Of a stretch of DNA of 64,000 bases, positions 56,033 to 64,000 are shown in pieces. The stretch covers positions 1,057,394 to 1,121,393 of the forward strand of contig NZ_JADKYW010000005.1 of NCBI RefSeq assembly GCF_015355785.1, written 5' to 3'. Both the position numbers and the translations under genes were made by a program. Source of the DNA: Arthrobacter gandavensis (GTDB taxonomy: Bacteria > Actinomycetota > Actinomycetes > Actinomycetales > Micrococcaceae). Position 1 is the first letter of the stretch; each line of letters starts with the position of its first letter. The notes beneath the pieces were generated by a model that was not told the origin of the DNA, searched no databases, and worked only from the letters and a program-made list of their open reading frames with translations.

Positions 56033-56710
56033 GTGACACATTCCACGACGCACGGCTCTTTCCCCTCGCCCGGCGGCACGCAGCTCACGGAGATCCTTCC
56101 GGAGGCAGCGCTGACCAGGATTCTTCTGGTGGAAGACCATCCGATCGTGCGGCTGGGGCTGCGGACCGTGCTGGAAGCGCAGCCGGACCTGGAGGTCTGC
56201 GGTGAGGCGTCGTCGGAATTACAGGCTCTCGGAGCGGTGAAAGATGTCCGCCCTGACGTGGTCATTCTCCCGCTGCGGCTGGGCGGGGAACTGCGGGGCG
56301 TGGAGCTATGCCGAGAAATCAAGAATGCCACCGATGCACCGCACGTGCTGATTTACACGTCCTACAATTCCCGTGAAGACGCTTCGTCGGCGTATCTCTC
56401 CGGTGCCGACAGCTTCCTGCACAAAGGGGAGAAAACGAGCCGGCTGCTGGACACGATCCGCGCTATAGCGTCCGGCCGCAGGGTCTGGATTCTGGGGTCG
56501 GAGAGTGCCGAACAGCTTGAGGGCCTCGAACAACGGGTGCAGGGCTCCCGGATCACTTCTCGCGAACGGGAAATCCTGGGGTTTATGCTCCAGCGCTTCA
56601 CGAATGCGGAAATTGCCAACGAACTTTTTATCGAGATTCCAACAGTAAAGTCGCACGTCAGCAGCATCCTGCAGAAGCTCGGACTCCGCAGCCGACAGGA
56701 CTTGTTCTAA
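56033..56710 (+). CDS. Atypical NarL-type response regulator lacking the phospho-acceptor Asp
   Basis: 225 aa. Receiver domain (residues 28-145) with acidic pair LLVEDHP (Glu34, Asp35), Thr109 in LIYTSYNS and Lys131 in FLHKGEK. The normal phosphorylated Asp is replaced by Pro80 (DVVILPLRLGG instead of DVVLMDxRMPG). The LuxR helix-turn-helix ITSREREILGFMLQRFTNAEIANELFIEIPTVKSHVSSILQKLG follows. No histidine kinase nearby. Probably phosphorylation-independent, controlling the divergent D-amino-acid operon. Confidence 0.88.
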   Translation: MTHSTTHGSFPSPGGTQLTEILPEAALTRILLVEDHPIVRLGLRTVLEAQPDLEVCGEASSELQALGAVKDVRPDVVILPLRLGGELRGVELCREIKNATDAPHVLIYTSYNSREDASSAYLSGADSFLHKGEKTSRLLDTIRAIASGRRVWILGSESAEQLEGLEQRVQGSRITSREREILGFMLQRFTNAEIANELFIEIPTVKSHVSSILQKLGLRSRQDLF

Positions 56711-56779
56711 CATCCGGATGCTGCGCCCCGCGGCAAGATGGCCGAAGCGGGTAGCAGGCACACCCCGAGAGGAATTTGC

Positions 56780-57664
56780 ATGTTTACCGCCCTGAGCGCT
56801 TTTCCCCTGACCCCGCTGCGGAATGACGCCGTGGATGAGGCTTCCTTTTCCGCTCTGGTGAACCGGCTGGCAGACTCGGACGTTGATTCAATCGCGGTGC
56901 TGGGCTCCACCGGATCGTACGCCTACCTGAGCCCGGAAGAACGGCGGCGCGTGGTGCAGCTGGCTGCCGCAAATGCCGGAGCGAAACCGCTGATCGTGGG
57001 GGTGGGTGCACTGCGGACTTCCGAGGTGCTGGTCAATGTCCGCTGCGCGGAAGATGCTGCTGCCGCGGGAATCCTGCTTGCTCCGGTGAGCTACCAGCGC
57101 CTGACGGAGGACGACGTCCTCGGCCTGTTCCGCGATGTCACCGCCGCCACCGATTTGCCGGTCATTGTGTATGACAATCCCGGCACCACCCATTTCACGT
57201 TCAGCACCGCGCTCTACGGACGGATCGCGGAGCTGCCGGGCATAGCCTCCATCAAGATTCCTCCGGTCTCCGCTGCAGCGGCCCCGTCCCGGGTCGAAGA
57301 GGTCCGCGCCGTAGTTCCGGAACATGTAACCATTGGGATTTCCGGCGACGCGGCTGCGGCGCACGGGCTGAACGCTGGATGCGATGCCTGGTACTCAGCG
57401 GTGGCCGGCACGCTGCCGGAGCCGGCCGTTCGGATCATGCGCGCCGTGGCTAAGGGCCGCCCCGACGATGCCGCGGCGGAGTTAGCCCGCCTGTCACCGC
57501 TGTGGGAGCTCTTTGCGGAGCACGGCAGCGTGCGGGTCATCGCGGCCGTCGCCGAGCACCTGGGTTTGGTGCCGCAGGCATGCCTGCCGCTTCCTGTCCG
57601 GGGACTGGACGCCGGGGACCGGCTGCGGGTTGCCGGCGTCGTCGAGGAGCTCGCCCTGGCGTAG
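56780..57664 (+). CDS. DapA/N-acetylneuraminate-lyase family aldolase
   Basis: 294 aa from ATG 56780 with GAGAGGAA upstream. Catalytic Lys159 in IASIKIPPVS and Tyr131 in VIVYDNPGTT are in place; the family GTTGE motif appears as GSTGSYAYLSPEERR. Forms or cleaves a C-C bond through a Schiff base with pyruvate-like substrates. It lies 69 bp after the atypical regulator, outside lysine biosynthesis, so a catabolic role with the D-amino-acid cluster is likely. Confidence 0.87.
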   Translation: MFTALSAFPLTPLRNDAVDEASFSALVNRLADSDVDSIAVLGSTGSYAYLSPEERRRVVQLAAANAGAKPLIVGVGALRTSEVLVNVRCAEDAAAAGILLAPVSYQRLTEDDVLGLFRDVTAATDLPVIVYDNPGTTHFTFSTALYGRIAELPGIASIKIPPVSAAAAPSRVEEVRAVVPEHVTIGISGDAAAAHGLNAGCDAWYSAVAGTLPEPAVRIMRAVAKGRPDDAAAELARLSPLWELFAEHGSVRVIAAVAEHLGLVPQACLPLPVRGLDAGDRLRVAGVVEELALA

Positions 57665-57735
57665 GCCGCCGAGGCGACAGGCAGGCAGCTTTATCAGTAA
57701 GCTGATAATCCGCTTAATTCCCAGGAGGAATGCCC

Positions 57736-59385
57736 ATGTCACCATCCCGCGCCGACCTGCAGCGCACCGCCTCGGAGGTCTTCGGCTGGGAGGACTTCCG
57801 GCCCGGCCAGCTCGAGGCGATGGAGGCCGCCGTGAACGGGCGGGACGTCATCTGCGTCATGCCGACCGGCGCCGGGAAGTCCGCCGTTTACCAGGTGCCC
57901 GCCATGGCCCTGCCGGGCACCGCCGTCGTCATTTCCCCCTTGATCGCGCTCCAGCGTGACCAGGCAGAGGGCATCAACGAAGCCACCGGCGCCACGCGCG
58001 CCTACGTGCTGAATTCAGCCCAGCCGCAGGGTTACTGGGAGGAGGCCTGGTCAGCTGCATCCCGGGAGGAAGGCCCGGAGAAGGCCAAATTCCTTTTCCT
58101 GGGCCCGGAGCAGGTGGCACGGGAGGAAGTGCTGGATCAGCTGCGGACACTGGAGGTGTCCCTGATAGTGATCGATGAGGCGCACTGCGTTTCCGCCTGG
58201 GGACATGACTTCCGCCCGGATTACCTGCAGCTGGACCAGCTGGTGCGTGCACTCGGCAAGCCCGTGGTTGCCCTCACCGCCACGGCAGCACCCCCGGTGC
58301 GGGCAGAGATCGGTGAACAGCTGGGTGTGGACAGCCCGCAGGAAATTTCCCTGGGGTTCGACCGGCCCAACCTGCACCTGGCCGCCGCGCGCTACGAGGA
58401 CGCTGAGGACAAGCGCCGCGCGGTGCTGGAGCAGGCCGGGACGCTGCGTTTCCCGGGACTCGTGTACGTGGCCACGCGCAAGGAAACCGAGGAATACGCC
58501 GAGGCCCTCCAAGAGGCCGGGCTGAGGGCCGACGCGTACCACGCGGGCCGCAGCCATGAGGACCGGCACCGCATCCACGAACAGTTCCTGGCGGATGAGC
58601 TGGACATCGTGGTGGCAACCACCGCCTTCGGCATGGGCATCGACAAGCCCAATGTCCGGTTCGTCGTGCATGCGGACATCCCCGATTCCATCGACAGCTA
58701 TTACCAGGAGATCGGCCGCGGGGGGCGCGACGGCGAGCCCACCGAGATCTTCCTGCACTACCGCACCGAGGACCTGGGAATCCGCCGGTTCTTTGCGGCC
58801 AAGGCACCGGATGAAGAAGCGCTGGTGAGGCTGTTCCGGGCGGTGAAGAAACGCAGCGAGCCGGTGTCCGCAGCGGAGCTGCGCGACGAGCTGGACCTGA
58901 ATCCGCGCCGCTTCGCATCGTTGCTGGGCCTGCTGGAGCAGTCCGGCTCGGTCGCCGTCTCTGAGGACGGCTACCTGGCCCGGGGCGGGGTGGGCGCCAA
59001 GACCGCGGTCAGGGCAGCCCTGGAGTTCTCCGAGAAGCGCCAGAATATCGAGGAATCCCGGCTGGAGATGATGCGTCAGTACGCGGAAACCGGTGAATGC
59101 CGGCGCCGGCTGCTGCTCAACTACTTCGGTGAAGACGCTCCGGATATGTGCGGCTACTGCGACAACTGCGAGCGCGCGGAAGCAAACGGCGAAGAACTGG
59201 GTCCCGGGGAGTCAGAGACGCCCCAGCCGTTTCCCCTGCAGTCCGGCGTTATCCACGCTGAGTGGGGGCCGGGAATGGTCATGAGCTACGAGGATGAAAC
59301 CGTCACGGTGCTCTTCGAGTCCGAAGGCTACAAGACCCTCTCCGTGGAGCTGGTGCTGGACAAGGGGCTGCTGGAACCGGCCTGA
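57736..59385 (+). CDS. recQ: ATP-dependent DNA helicase RecQ
   Basis: 549 aa from ATG 57736, which sits 7 nt after AGGAGG; ATG 57730 is too close to it. Helicase motifs: Q/motif 0 FGWEDFRPGQLEAM, Walker A VMPTGAGKSAVY, DEAH in VIDEAHCVSAWGHDFRPDY, motif VI YYQEIGRGGRDGEP. The zinc site cysteines are in CRRRLLLNYFGEDAPDMCGYCDNC. The winged helix is shortened and there is no HRDC domain; the last 55 residues form a small beta domain. Confidence 0.95.
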   Translation: MSPSRADLQRTASEVFGWEDFRPGQLEAMEAAVNGRDVICVMPTGAGKSAVYQVPAMALPGTAVVISPLIALQRDQAEGINEATGATRAYVLNSAQPQGYWEEAWSAASREEGPEKAKFLFLGPEQVAREEVLDQLRTLEVSLIVIDEAHCVSAWGHDFRPDYLQLDQLVRALGKPVVALTATAAPPVRAEIGEQLGVDSPQEISLGFDRPNLHLAAARYEDAEDKRRAVLEQAGTLRFPGLVYVATRKETEEYAEALQEAGLRADAYHAGRSHEDRHRIHEQFLADELDIVVATTAFGMGIDKPNVRFVVHADIPDSIDSYYQEIGRGGRDGEPTEIFLHYRTEDLGIRRFFAAKAPDEEALVRLFRAVKKRSEPVSAAELRDELDLNPRRFASLLGLLEQSGSVAVSEDGYLARGGVGAKTAVRAALEFSEKRQNIEESRLEMMRQYAETGECRRRLLLNYFGEDAPDMCGYCDNCERAEANGEELGPGESETPQPFPLQSGVIHAEWGPGMVMSYEDETVTVLFESEGYKTLSVELVLDKGLLEPA

Positions 59386-59395
59386 TGGCCGGTTT

Positions 59396-59420
59396 GGCCC
59401 GGCAGCATGGCTGCCGGGCC
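59396..59420 (+). terminator. Bidirectional hairpin between recQ and the CinA-like gene
   Basis: GGCCCGGCAGC and GCTGCCGGGCC form a perfect 11-bp stem around ATG, between convergent genes. No T run. Confidence 0.6.
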
Positions 59421-59466
59421 GGGCGCCATAGGCCTGCAGGGCGGGCGCCGGGCTGGTCCGGACCCG

Positions 59467-59946
59467 CTACGCGTTCTGCGCCAGCTCGTACAGCTTCTCC
59501 AGCGCCGCGGCTTCTGTTTTCTCCAGGACTTCCGCCGGTTCACCGTCAAAGGAATACCTGGCCGAGCCGGTTTCGCCCCGCAGGCTCCAGCCGATGAAGA
59601 CGGTTCCGGACGGCTGGCCCTCCAGCGGGCCCGGGCCTCCAGCACCCGTGGTAGAGATGGTCAGGTCCGCGTTGAAGAGTTTCGCGGCGCCGGCGGCCAT
59701 CTCCTCGGCGCAGCGTGCACTAACCACAGGGCCGTCGCTGACCCCCAGCACGGTCTGCTTGATTTCCGTCAGGTAGGCAACGATTCCCCCGCTGAGCCAT
59801 TCGCCGCTGTTGCCGCCCTTACCCAGGGCGCCGGTGAGGTTTCCGCAGGTCAGGGACTCAGCGAGTCCCACTATGAGCTTGGCCCGTTCAACTTCCTCTG
59901 CGATCCGGTGCGGGAGTTCTTCCAGCGCGTTTTCCACTGCGTCCAT
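59467..59946 (-). CDS. CinA C-terminal-domain protein (NMN amidohydrolase type)
   Basis: 159 aa. GLAESLTCGNLTGALGKGGNSGEWLSGGIVAYLTEIKQTVLGV (about 28-70) and ADLTISTTGAGGPGPLEGQPSGTVFIG (about 95-122) are the PncC/CinA_C signatures. The enzyme deamidates nicotinamide mononucleotide to nicotinate mononucleotide in pyridine nucleotide salvage. The N-terminal CinA domain is absent, as is common. Single gene. Confidence 0.9.
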   Translation of the reverse strand: MDAVENALEELPHRIAEEVERAKLIVGLAESLTCGNLTGALGKGGNSGEWLSGGIVAYLTEIKQTVLGVSDGPVVSARCAEEMAAGAAKLFNADLTISTTGAGGPGPLEGQPSGTVFIGWSLRGETGSARYSFDGEPAEVLEKTEAAALEKLYELAQNA

Positions 59947-60070
59947 TTAGGGCTTTGCCACCTTTCAGCGTTCGTATGCTATTGATTACTAACGGTACTT
60001 ACTATTTACACCACTCGCACGGCAGCGCCCTGATGCACGGGCGTCCGCCATAACCAAAAGGGGTCCCAGG

Positions 60071-61189
60071 TTGCTGCCACCAAACCGTATTCGGGTCGCC
60101 AGTGTTCCGGCAGGACATGTCTACATCCACCATCTTGGTCCGGCGCAGGGAAATCTTCCCGGAGTGCCCGAGGTTCACCGCCTGCCAGATCCGGATCCCG
60201 ATTCCCCGGACAACCCAGCCACCGGCAAGTGGTGGCCCCCGGTCATGCTGAATACCGGATGGATCGACGCGAACCACGACTCCTTCGACGTCTTCCACAT
60301 CCACTTTGGCTTCGACGCGCAGGAACCGGCCTCGCTGCAGGAAGTCGTCACCGCACTTCGCCGGCATGGCAAGCCGCTGATCTACACCGTTCATGACCTG
60401 CGCAATCCCCACCATGAATCCCCCGCCGCGCACAACGCGCACCTGGATGTGCTCATCCCCGGCGCCGACGCCCTGATCACGCTCACGGAGGGCGCCGCCG
60501 CTGAAATCGAGCGCCGCTGGGACCGGAAGGCCGAAGTCATTCCCCACCCGCACGTCGTCGAGCTGGACACTATGGCGGACTATGCGCGCCGGCCGCGGAC
60601 CACTGGAGGTCCCTACCGGGTGGGGGTCCACGTCAAGAGCCTCCGCGCCAGCATGGAACCACTGCCCGTCATCCGGACACTTCTCGATCTGGCGCGGGAG
60701 GACGGCGGCATGGTGGTGCAGGTCAACGGACACTGCGACGTGCTCCAGCGCGACGGCGCACGGTACGACGCCGAATTGGCAGCGTTCCTCCAAGCGGAGG
60801 AAGCAGCCGGCGGGCCGCTGGACCTTCGCATCCACGACTTCCTGCCGGATGACCGGCTATGGGAGTATCTGGCGAGCCTCGATCTCTCGGTGCTGCCCTA
60901 CCGCTTTGGGACCCATTCGGGCTGGCTGGAGGCCTGCCGGGACCTGGGCACGGTGGTCGCGGCACCGGACTGCGGCTTCTACGCGGACCAGGGTCCGGTG
61001 TTCGGCTACACCCACAACGAAGCCGGCCTGGACGCCGCATCCCTTAGAGCAGCGGTCCGCGCGGCCCGCAGCGCGGGGCTGCCTGCACCCCTGGCTCCCG
61101 CAGACCGCGCCGCCCAGCGCAACGACGTCGCTGCAGCACACTCCAGGATCTACGCCCGGCTCCTGGCACGCACCGGAGTGCTGCAATGA
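60071..61189 (+). CDS. Glycosyltransferase family 4-like protein
   Basis: 372 aa, TTG start with AAAAGGGG upstream. N-terminal acceptor domain with DVFHIHFGFDAQEPASLQEVVTALRRHGKPLIYTVHDLRNPHH (about 75-118). C-terminal GT-B half with VGVHVKSLRASMEPLPVI and LDLSVLPYRFGTHSGWLEACRDLGTVVAAPDCGFY (about 275-310), where the nucleotide sugar binds. First of four overlapping glycosyltransferase genes. Confidence 0.82.
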   Translation: MLPPNRIRVASVPAGHVYIHHLGPAQGNLPGVPEVHRLPDPDPDSPDNPATGKWWPPVMLNTGWIDANHDSFDVFHIHFGFDAQEPASLQEVVTALRRHGKPLIYTVHDLRNPHHESPAAHNAHLDVLIPGADALITLTEGAAAEIERRWDRKAEVIPHPHVVELDTMADYARRPRTTGGPYRVGVHVKSLRASMEPLPVIRTLLDLAREDGGMVVQVNGHCDVLQRDGARYDAELAAFLQAEEAAGGPLDLRIHDFLPDDRLWEYLASLDLSVLPYRFGTHSGWLEACRDLGTVVAAPDCGFYADQGPVFGYTHNEAGLDAASLRAAVRAARSAGLPAPLAPADRAAQRNDVAAAHSRIYARLLARTGVLQ

Positions 61190-62253
61190 GACTCTGCATC
61201 ATTGGTCCCTCCCGGTTCCCCATCGCCGAACCCTTCGCCGGCGGACTGGAGGCGCACACCCACGCCCTGGTCTCCGCCCTCACCGCCCGCGGCCATGACA
61301 TCACGCTTTTCGCGGCCGAAGGATCGGACCCCAAGCTGGGCGTCGAGTTCCTGGACGTGCCCGTGTTCGAGTCAAGCGACGCGGCGAGGAACGACGTCGG
61401 CGCCCTGCCCGAGCAATGGATGGGCGAACACCATGCGTATCTGTCACTGATGCTGGACCTCGCCGAACACGGCGACCGGAAGTACGACGCGGTCCTGAAC
61501 ACCAGCATCCACCACCTGCCTGTGGCCATGTCCCGGATGCTGCGGATTCCCCTGATCACCACCCTGCACACTCCCCCGGTGGGCTGGCTCGAATCCGCCA
61601 TCCAGGTGCGGGGGCCGCTGACACGTTTCATTGCCGTCAGCGCCCACACCAGCAACGCCTGGGCACCGCTGGTGAAGAGCACTGCCATCCGCAACGGTGT
61701 GGATACCGGATCATGGCAGCCCGGCCCGGGCGGCGGGCCGGCCATCTGGTTTGGGCGGATCGTGCCGGAAAAAGGCACGCACCTGGCGATCCGCGCGGCC
61801 CGCACCGCGGGGATCCCGCTGGACCTTGCCGGACCCATCTATGACCGTGCGTACTACCGGACCGAGATCGAACCCCTGCTCAGTGAGGACATCCGGTATC
61901 TGGGACACCTGGACCACGTGCGGCTGCGCGCCGCCGTCGGGAACGCGCGTGCCGCGCTGGTCACGCCCCGCTGGGATGAACCCTACGGACTGGTGGCGGC
62001 CGAGGCCCTGGCCTCCGGCACGCCGGTTGCGGCCTTCCACCGCGGCGCCCTTCCTGAAATCCTCACGGAGCACTGCGGCCGGCTGGCGGAGCCCGACGAC
62101 GTCTCCAGCCTGGCCGGCGCCCTCCAGGCGGCCTGCACCCTGGACCGCAGCGAAGCCAGGCTCCGGGCGGAGTCGTTCTGCTCGCACGAACGGATGGTGG
62201 ATGAGTACGAAACGCTGCTTCAGGAGGCCAGCACCCTGAAGGCCGCCGCATGA
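61186..62253 (+). CDS. Glycosyltransferase family 4
   Basis: 355 aa, retaining GT-B enzyme. FAGGLEAHTHALVSALTARGHDITLFAAEG (about 14-43), LITTLHTPPVGWLESAI (about 123), WFGRIVPEKGTHLAIRAARTAGIPL (about 188) and the donor-site TPRWDEPYGLVAAEALASGTPVAAFHRGALPEIL (about 262-295, EX7E type). ATG overlaps the previous stop by 4 bp. Confidence 0.93.
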   Translation: MRLCIIGPSRFPIAEPFAGGLEAHTHALVSALTARGHDITLFAAEGSDPKLGVEFLDVPVFESSDAARNDVGALPEQWMGEHHAYLSLMLDLAEHGDRKYDAVLNTSIHHLPVAMSRMLRIPLITTLHTPPVGWLESAIQVRGPLTRFIAVSAHTSNAWAPLVKSTAIRNGVDTGSWQPGPGGGPAIWFGRIVPEKGTHLAIRAARTAGIPLDLAGPIYDRAYYRTEIEPLLSEDIRYLGHLDHVRLRAAVGNARAALVTPRWDEPYGLVAAEALASGTPVAAFHRGALPEILTEHCGRLAEPDDVSSLAGALQAACTLDRSEARLRAESFCSHERMVDEYETLLQEASTLKAAA

Positions 62254-63305
62254 TCGGGTATTACATCCATCACCACGGCATGGGCCACCTCCGCCGCGCG
62301 CAGGCAATTGCCGCCTTCCTGCCAGCCGGGTGCGTTACCGGCCTGTCTACGCTGCCCCGGCCCGCCGGCTGGCAGGGCGGATGGGTTCAGCTCGAACCGG
62401 ATGACAACTCCGCTGCGCCGCGCAGCGTTGGTGCCAACGGTTTCCTCCACTGGGTCCCCGCCCGGGACCCGGGGATGCGGGCCCGGATGGCGCAGCTTTC
62501 CACTTGGATCCAGGAGACCGATCCGGCCGTGATCGTTGCCGACGTGTCCGTGGAAGCGGCCCTGCTGGCGCGGCTGCACGGCGTTCCAATAGTCACCGTC
62601 GCCCTGCCGGGGGTACGGAATGACCGGCCGCACACCATCGGCTTCGGCATATCAGATGCGGTGATCGCCGCTTGGCCGCCCGAAGCACCGAAGATGCTGC
62701 ACACGGACGGGGACGTGCCGGTCCAGGCGGTGGGGGCCATCTCGGGAATCCCGGTCCGCGAAGGACGGGCTCCGGGGCCAATATCCCGCGTCCTGGTGCT
62801 CGGCGGTTCAGGCGGCGGCGGAATGGATGACGCCGCACTGCGTGACGCCCGGAGCCAGACACCGGGCGTGGAGTGGCTGCCGCTCGGCACCACCGCAGGG
62901 AACCGCACGGCCGATCCGCTGCCCTACCTGGCCGCGGCTGACCTCGTGGTTACCCATGCCGGGCAGGGCGCACTGGCGGATGTTGCCGCCGTCGGAGTGC
63001 CGGCGGTAGTAGTTCCGCAGGACCGCCCCTACCGGGAACAGGCCACCACCGGCGAGGCGCTGGCGGGAATGGACGTTCCCGTGATTGTGTCCTCCGGGTT
63101 CGCCCGGCAGGACTGGGGCGCCGTGCTGGAAGCCGCCGCCCGGCTCGACGGACGGAAGTGGACTGTGTGGAACGACGGCGAAGGTGCTGAACGGGCCGCC
63201 CGGGTCATCGCCCGGACAGCTGGGATAACCGCGCTTCCCACTGACCGCGGGCTCCATGGAGGCTTACCGTCCGCCGCAGCCGTACGGTCCGGAGCCGGGG
63301 CATGA
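62250..63305 (+). CDS. Glycosyltransferase, MurG/GT28-like fold
   Basis: 351 aa. The N-terminus YYIHHHGMGHLRRAQAIAAFLP and the C-terminal VTHAGQGALADVAAVGVPAVVVPQDRPYREQATTGEAL (about 230-270) are the hallmarks of MurG-like enzymes, the latter gripping the UDP-sugar. 4-bp overlaps with both neighbours. Substrates unknown. Confidence 0.88.
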   Translation: MIGYYIHHHGMGHLRRAQAIAAFLPAGCVTGLSTLPRPAGWQGGWVQLEPDDNSAAPRSVGANGFLHWVPARDPGMRARMAQLSTWIQETDPAVIVADVSVEAALLARLHGVPIVTVALPGVRNDRPHTIGFGISDAVIAAWPPEAPKMLHTDGDVPVQAVGAISGIPVREGRAPGPISRVLVLGGSGGGGMDDAALRDARSQTPGVEWLPLGTTAGNRTADPLPYLAAADLVVTHAGQGALADVAAVGVPAVVVPQDRPYREQATTGEALAGMDVPVIVSSGFARQDWGAVLEAAARLDGRKWTVWNDGEGAERAARVIARTAGITALPTDRGLHGGLPSAAAVRSGAGA

Positions 63306-64000
63306 AAACCGCCGTCATAACCCTGGCACACGGCCGGCATGCGCACCTCGCCGCCCAGCAGCAGGCCCTGCATGCTTCAACCGTCCGGCCTGGAGACTAC
63401 CTGGTGGTCGCGATGGATGATCCGGAGATTCCGCCGCCTCATCCGGACGTGGCCGGAACCGTCCTCCGGGTGGATTCCACGGGCGGAAACCTGCCGTTGG
63501 CGCGGGCCCGCAACCGGGGGGCCGAAACCGCCCTGGGGCGCGGGGCAGAACTGCTGGTCTTCCTGGATGTGGACTGCCTCCCTGCCCCGGAGCTCCTCTC
63601 CGGTTACGAGCAGGCGGCAAGGGATCCTGCGGGAGCCGGCCGGCTGCTCTGCGGGCCGGTGACCTACTTGGATCCGCCGGGAGCGGACGGATATGACCTC
63701 TCCGGGCTGGCCCGGCTGGACAACCCCCATCCGGTCCGGCCTGCACCGGAACCGGGGACGGTGGTTCCGGACGACAGCCCGGACCTGTTCTGGTCCCTGT
63801 CCTTCGCCGTGACTGCCGAAACCTGGCGGCGAATCGGCGGCTTCTGCGAGGACTACACCGGCTACGGCGGGGAGGACACCGACTTTGCCCGCCTCGCCCG
63901 GCGCAGCGGCGTCGGCCTCGCCTGGGTGGGCGCCGCCCGCGCCTACCACCAGTGGCATCCCACGGAAGATCCGCCGGTGCAGCATCTGGCGGACATTGTC
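63302..64000 (+). CDS. Glycosyltransferase family 2/GT27-like (3' end cut by window edge)
   Basis: 233 codons are visible, without a stop. GT-A fold with LARARNRGAETALGRGAELLVFLDVDCLPAPELLSGY (DxD-type DVDC, about 68-103) and the galactosyltransferase-like acceptor region RRIGGFCEDYTGYGGEDTDFARLARRSG (about 178-206). Closes the visible part of the operon, overlapping the previous stop by 4 bp. Confidence 0.9.
   Translation, partial: MKTAVITLAHGRHAHLAAQQQALHASTVRPGDYLVVAMDDPEIPPPHPDVAGTVLRVDSTGGNLPLARARNRGAETALGRGAELLVFLDVDCLPAPELLSGYEQAARDPAGAGRLLCGPVTYLDPPGADGYDLSGLARLDNPHPVRPAPEPGTVVPDDSPDLFWSLSFAVTAETWRRIGGFCEDYTGYGGEDTDFARLARRSGVGLAWVGAARAYHQWHPTEDPPVQHLADIV

Overview
The window is a 64 kb piece of a high-GC actinobacterial chromosome. 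Gene content fits a Micrococcaceae (Arthrobacter-like) soil bacterium: a branched-chain keto-acid dehydrogenase operon beside a HisC-like aminotransferase, an ANTAR regulator, a SorC-controlled polyol uptake system without its own ATPase, an ECF sigma factor leading a DNA-alkylation repair operon, an initiator tRNA with a strong terminator, and heavy use of 4-bp ATGA/GTGA gene overlaps. The genus is an inference; no rRNA is present.

Layout. 0-3 kb: an excisionase-type DNA-binding gene cut by the window edge, alanine dehydrogenase, then a complete 1436-bp IS3-family element inserted at the loop of the terminator that separated ald from the next gene. 3-9.4 kb: an aromatic-acid/H+ symporter, a Gfo/Idh/MocA oxidoreductase coupled to a GAF-ANTAR regulator, a small zinc-ribbon protein with a MarR-like gene, and a large-subunit catalase. 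9.6-12.3 kb: an unusual accessory locus with a 16-codon ORF, a stand-alone lantibiotic-dehydratase C-terminal-domain gene broken by a one-base frameshift at GGGCCCC, a 63-aa ORF, and a divergent regulator joining a TrmB-like N-terminus to a LuxR helix-turn-helix. 12.3-27 kb: aminotransferases, the bkd operon, a small ESX/WXG-like protein with a serine lipase, purB, rlmN and small-molecule enzymes.

27-40.5 kb: transporters, and an MFS/TetR divergent pair bracketed by two related long palindromes that also supply both stop codons. A polyol ABC importer with sorbitol-type and mannitol-type dehydrogenases follows. The SorC-family regulator, the ABC operon and the mannitol dehydrogenase promoter share the motif CTCAAATGAG, so they probably form one regulon. 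tRNA-fMet, an APC permease and an orphan PstS complete this part. 40.6-51 kb: an alkylation-repair operon (ECF sigma, ogt, alkB, alkA, every junction overlapping by 4 bp), an AAA+ ATPase, an acyl-CoA dehydrogenase/amidohydrolase pair, a SulP transporter and a GNAT enzyme.

50-58 kb: an apparent D-amino-acid/D-peptide catabolic cluster (NhaC-type permease, D-aminoacylase, LysA-fold PLP enzyme, S12-type serine hydrolase) runs divergently from an atypical response regulator whose phospho-acceptor aspartate position is proline, followed by a DapA-family lyase. 58-64 kb: recQ, a CinA C-terminal-domain protein, and a tightly overlapping operon of four glycosyltransferases that runs off the right edge.
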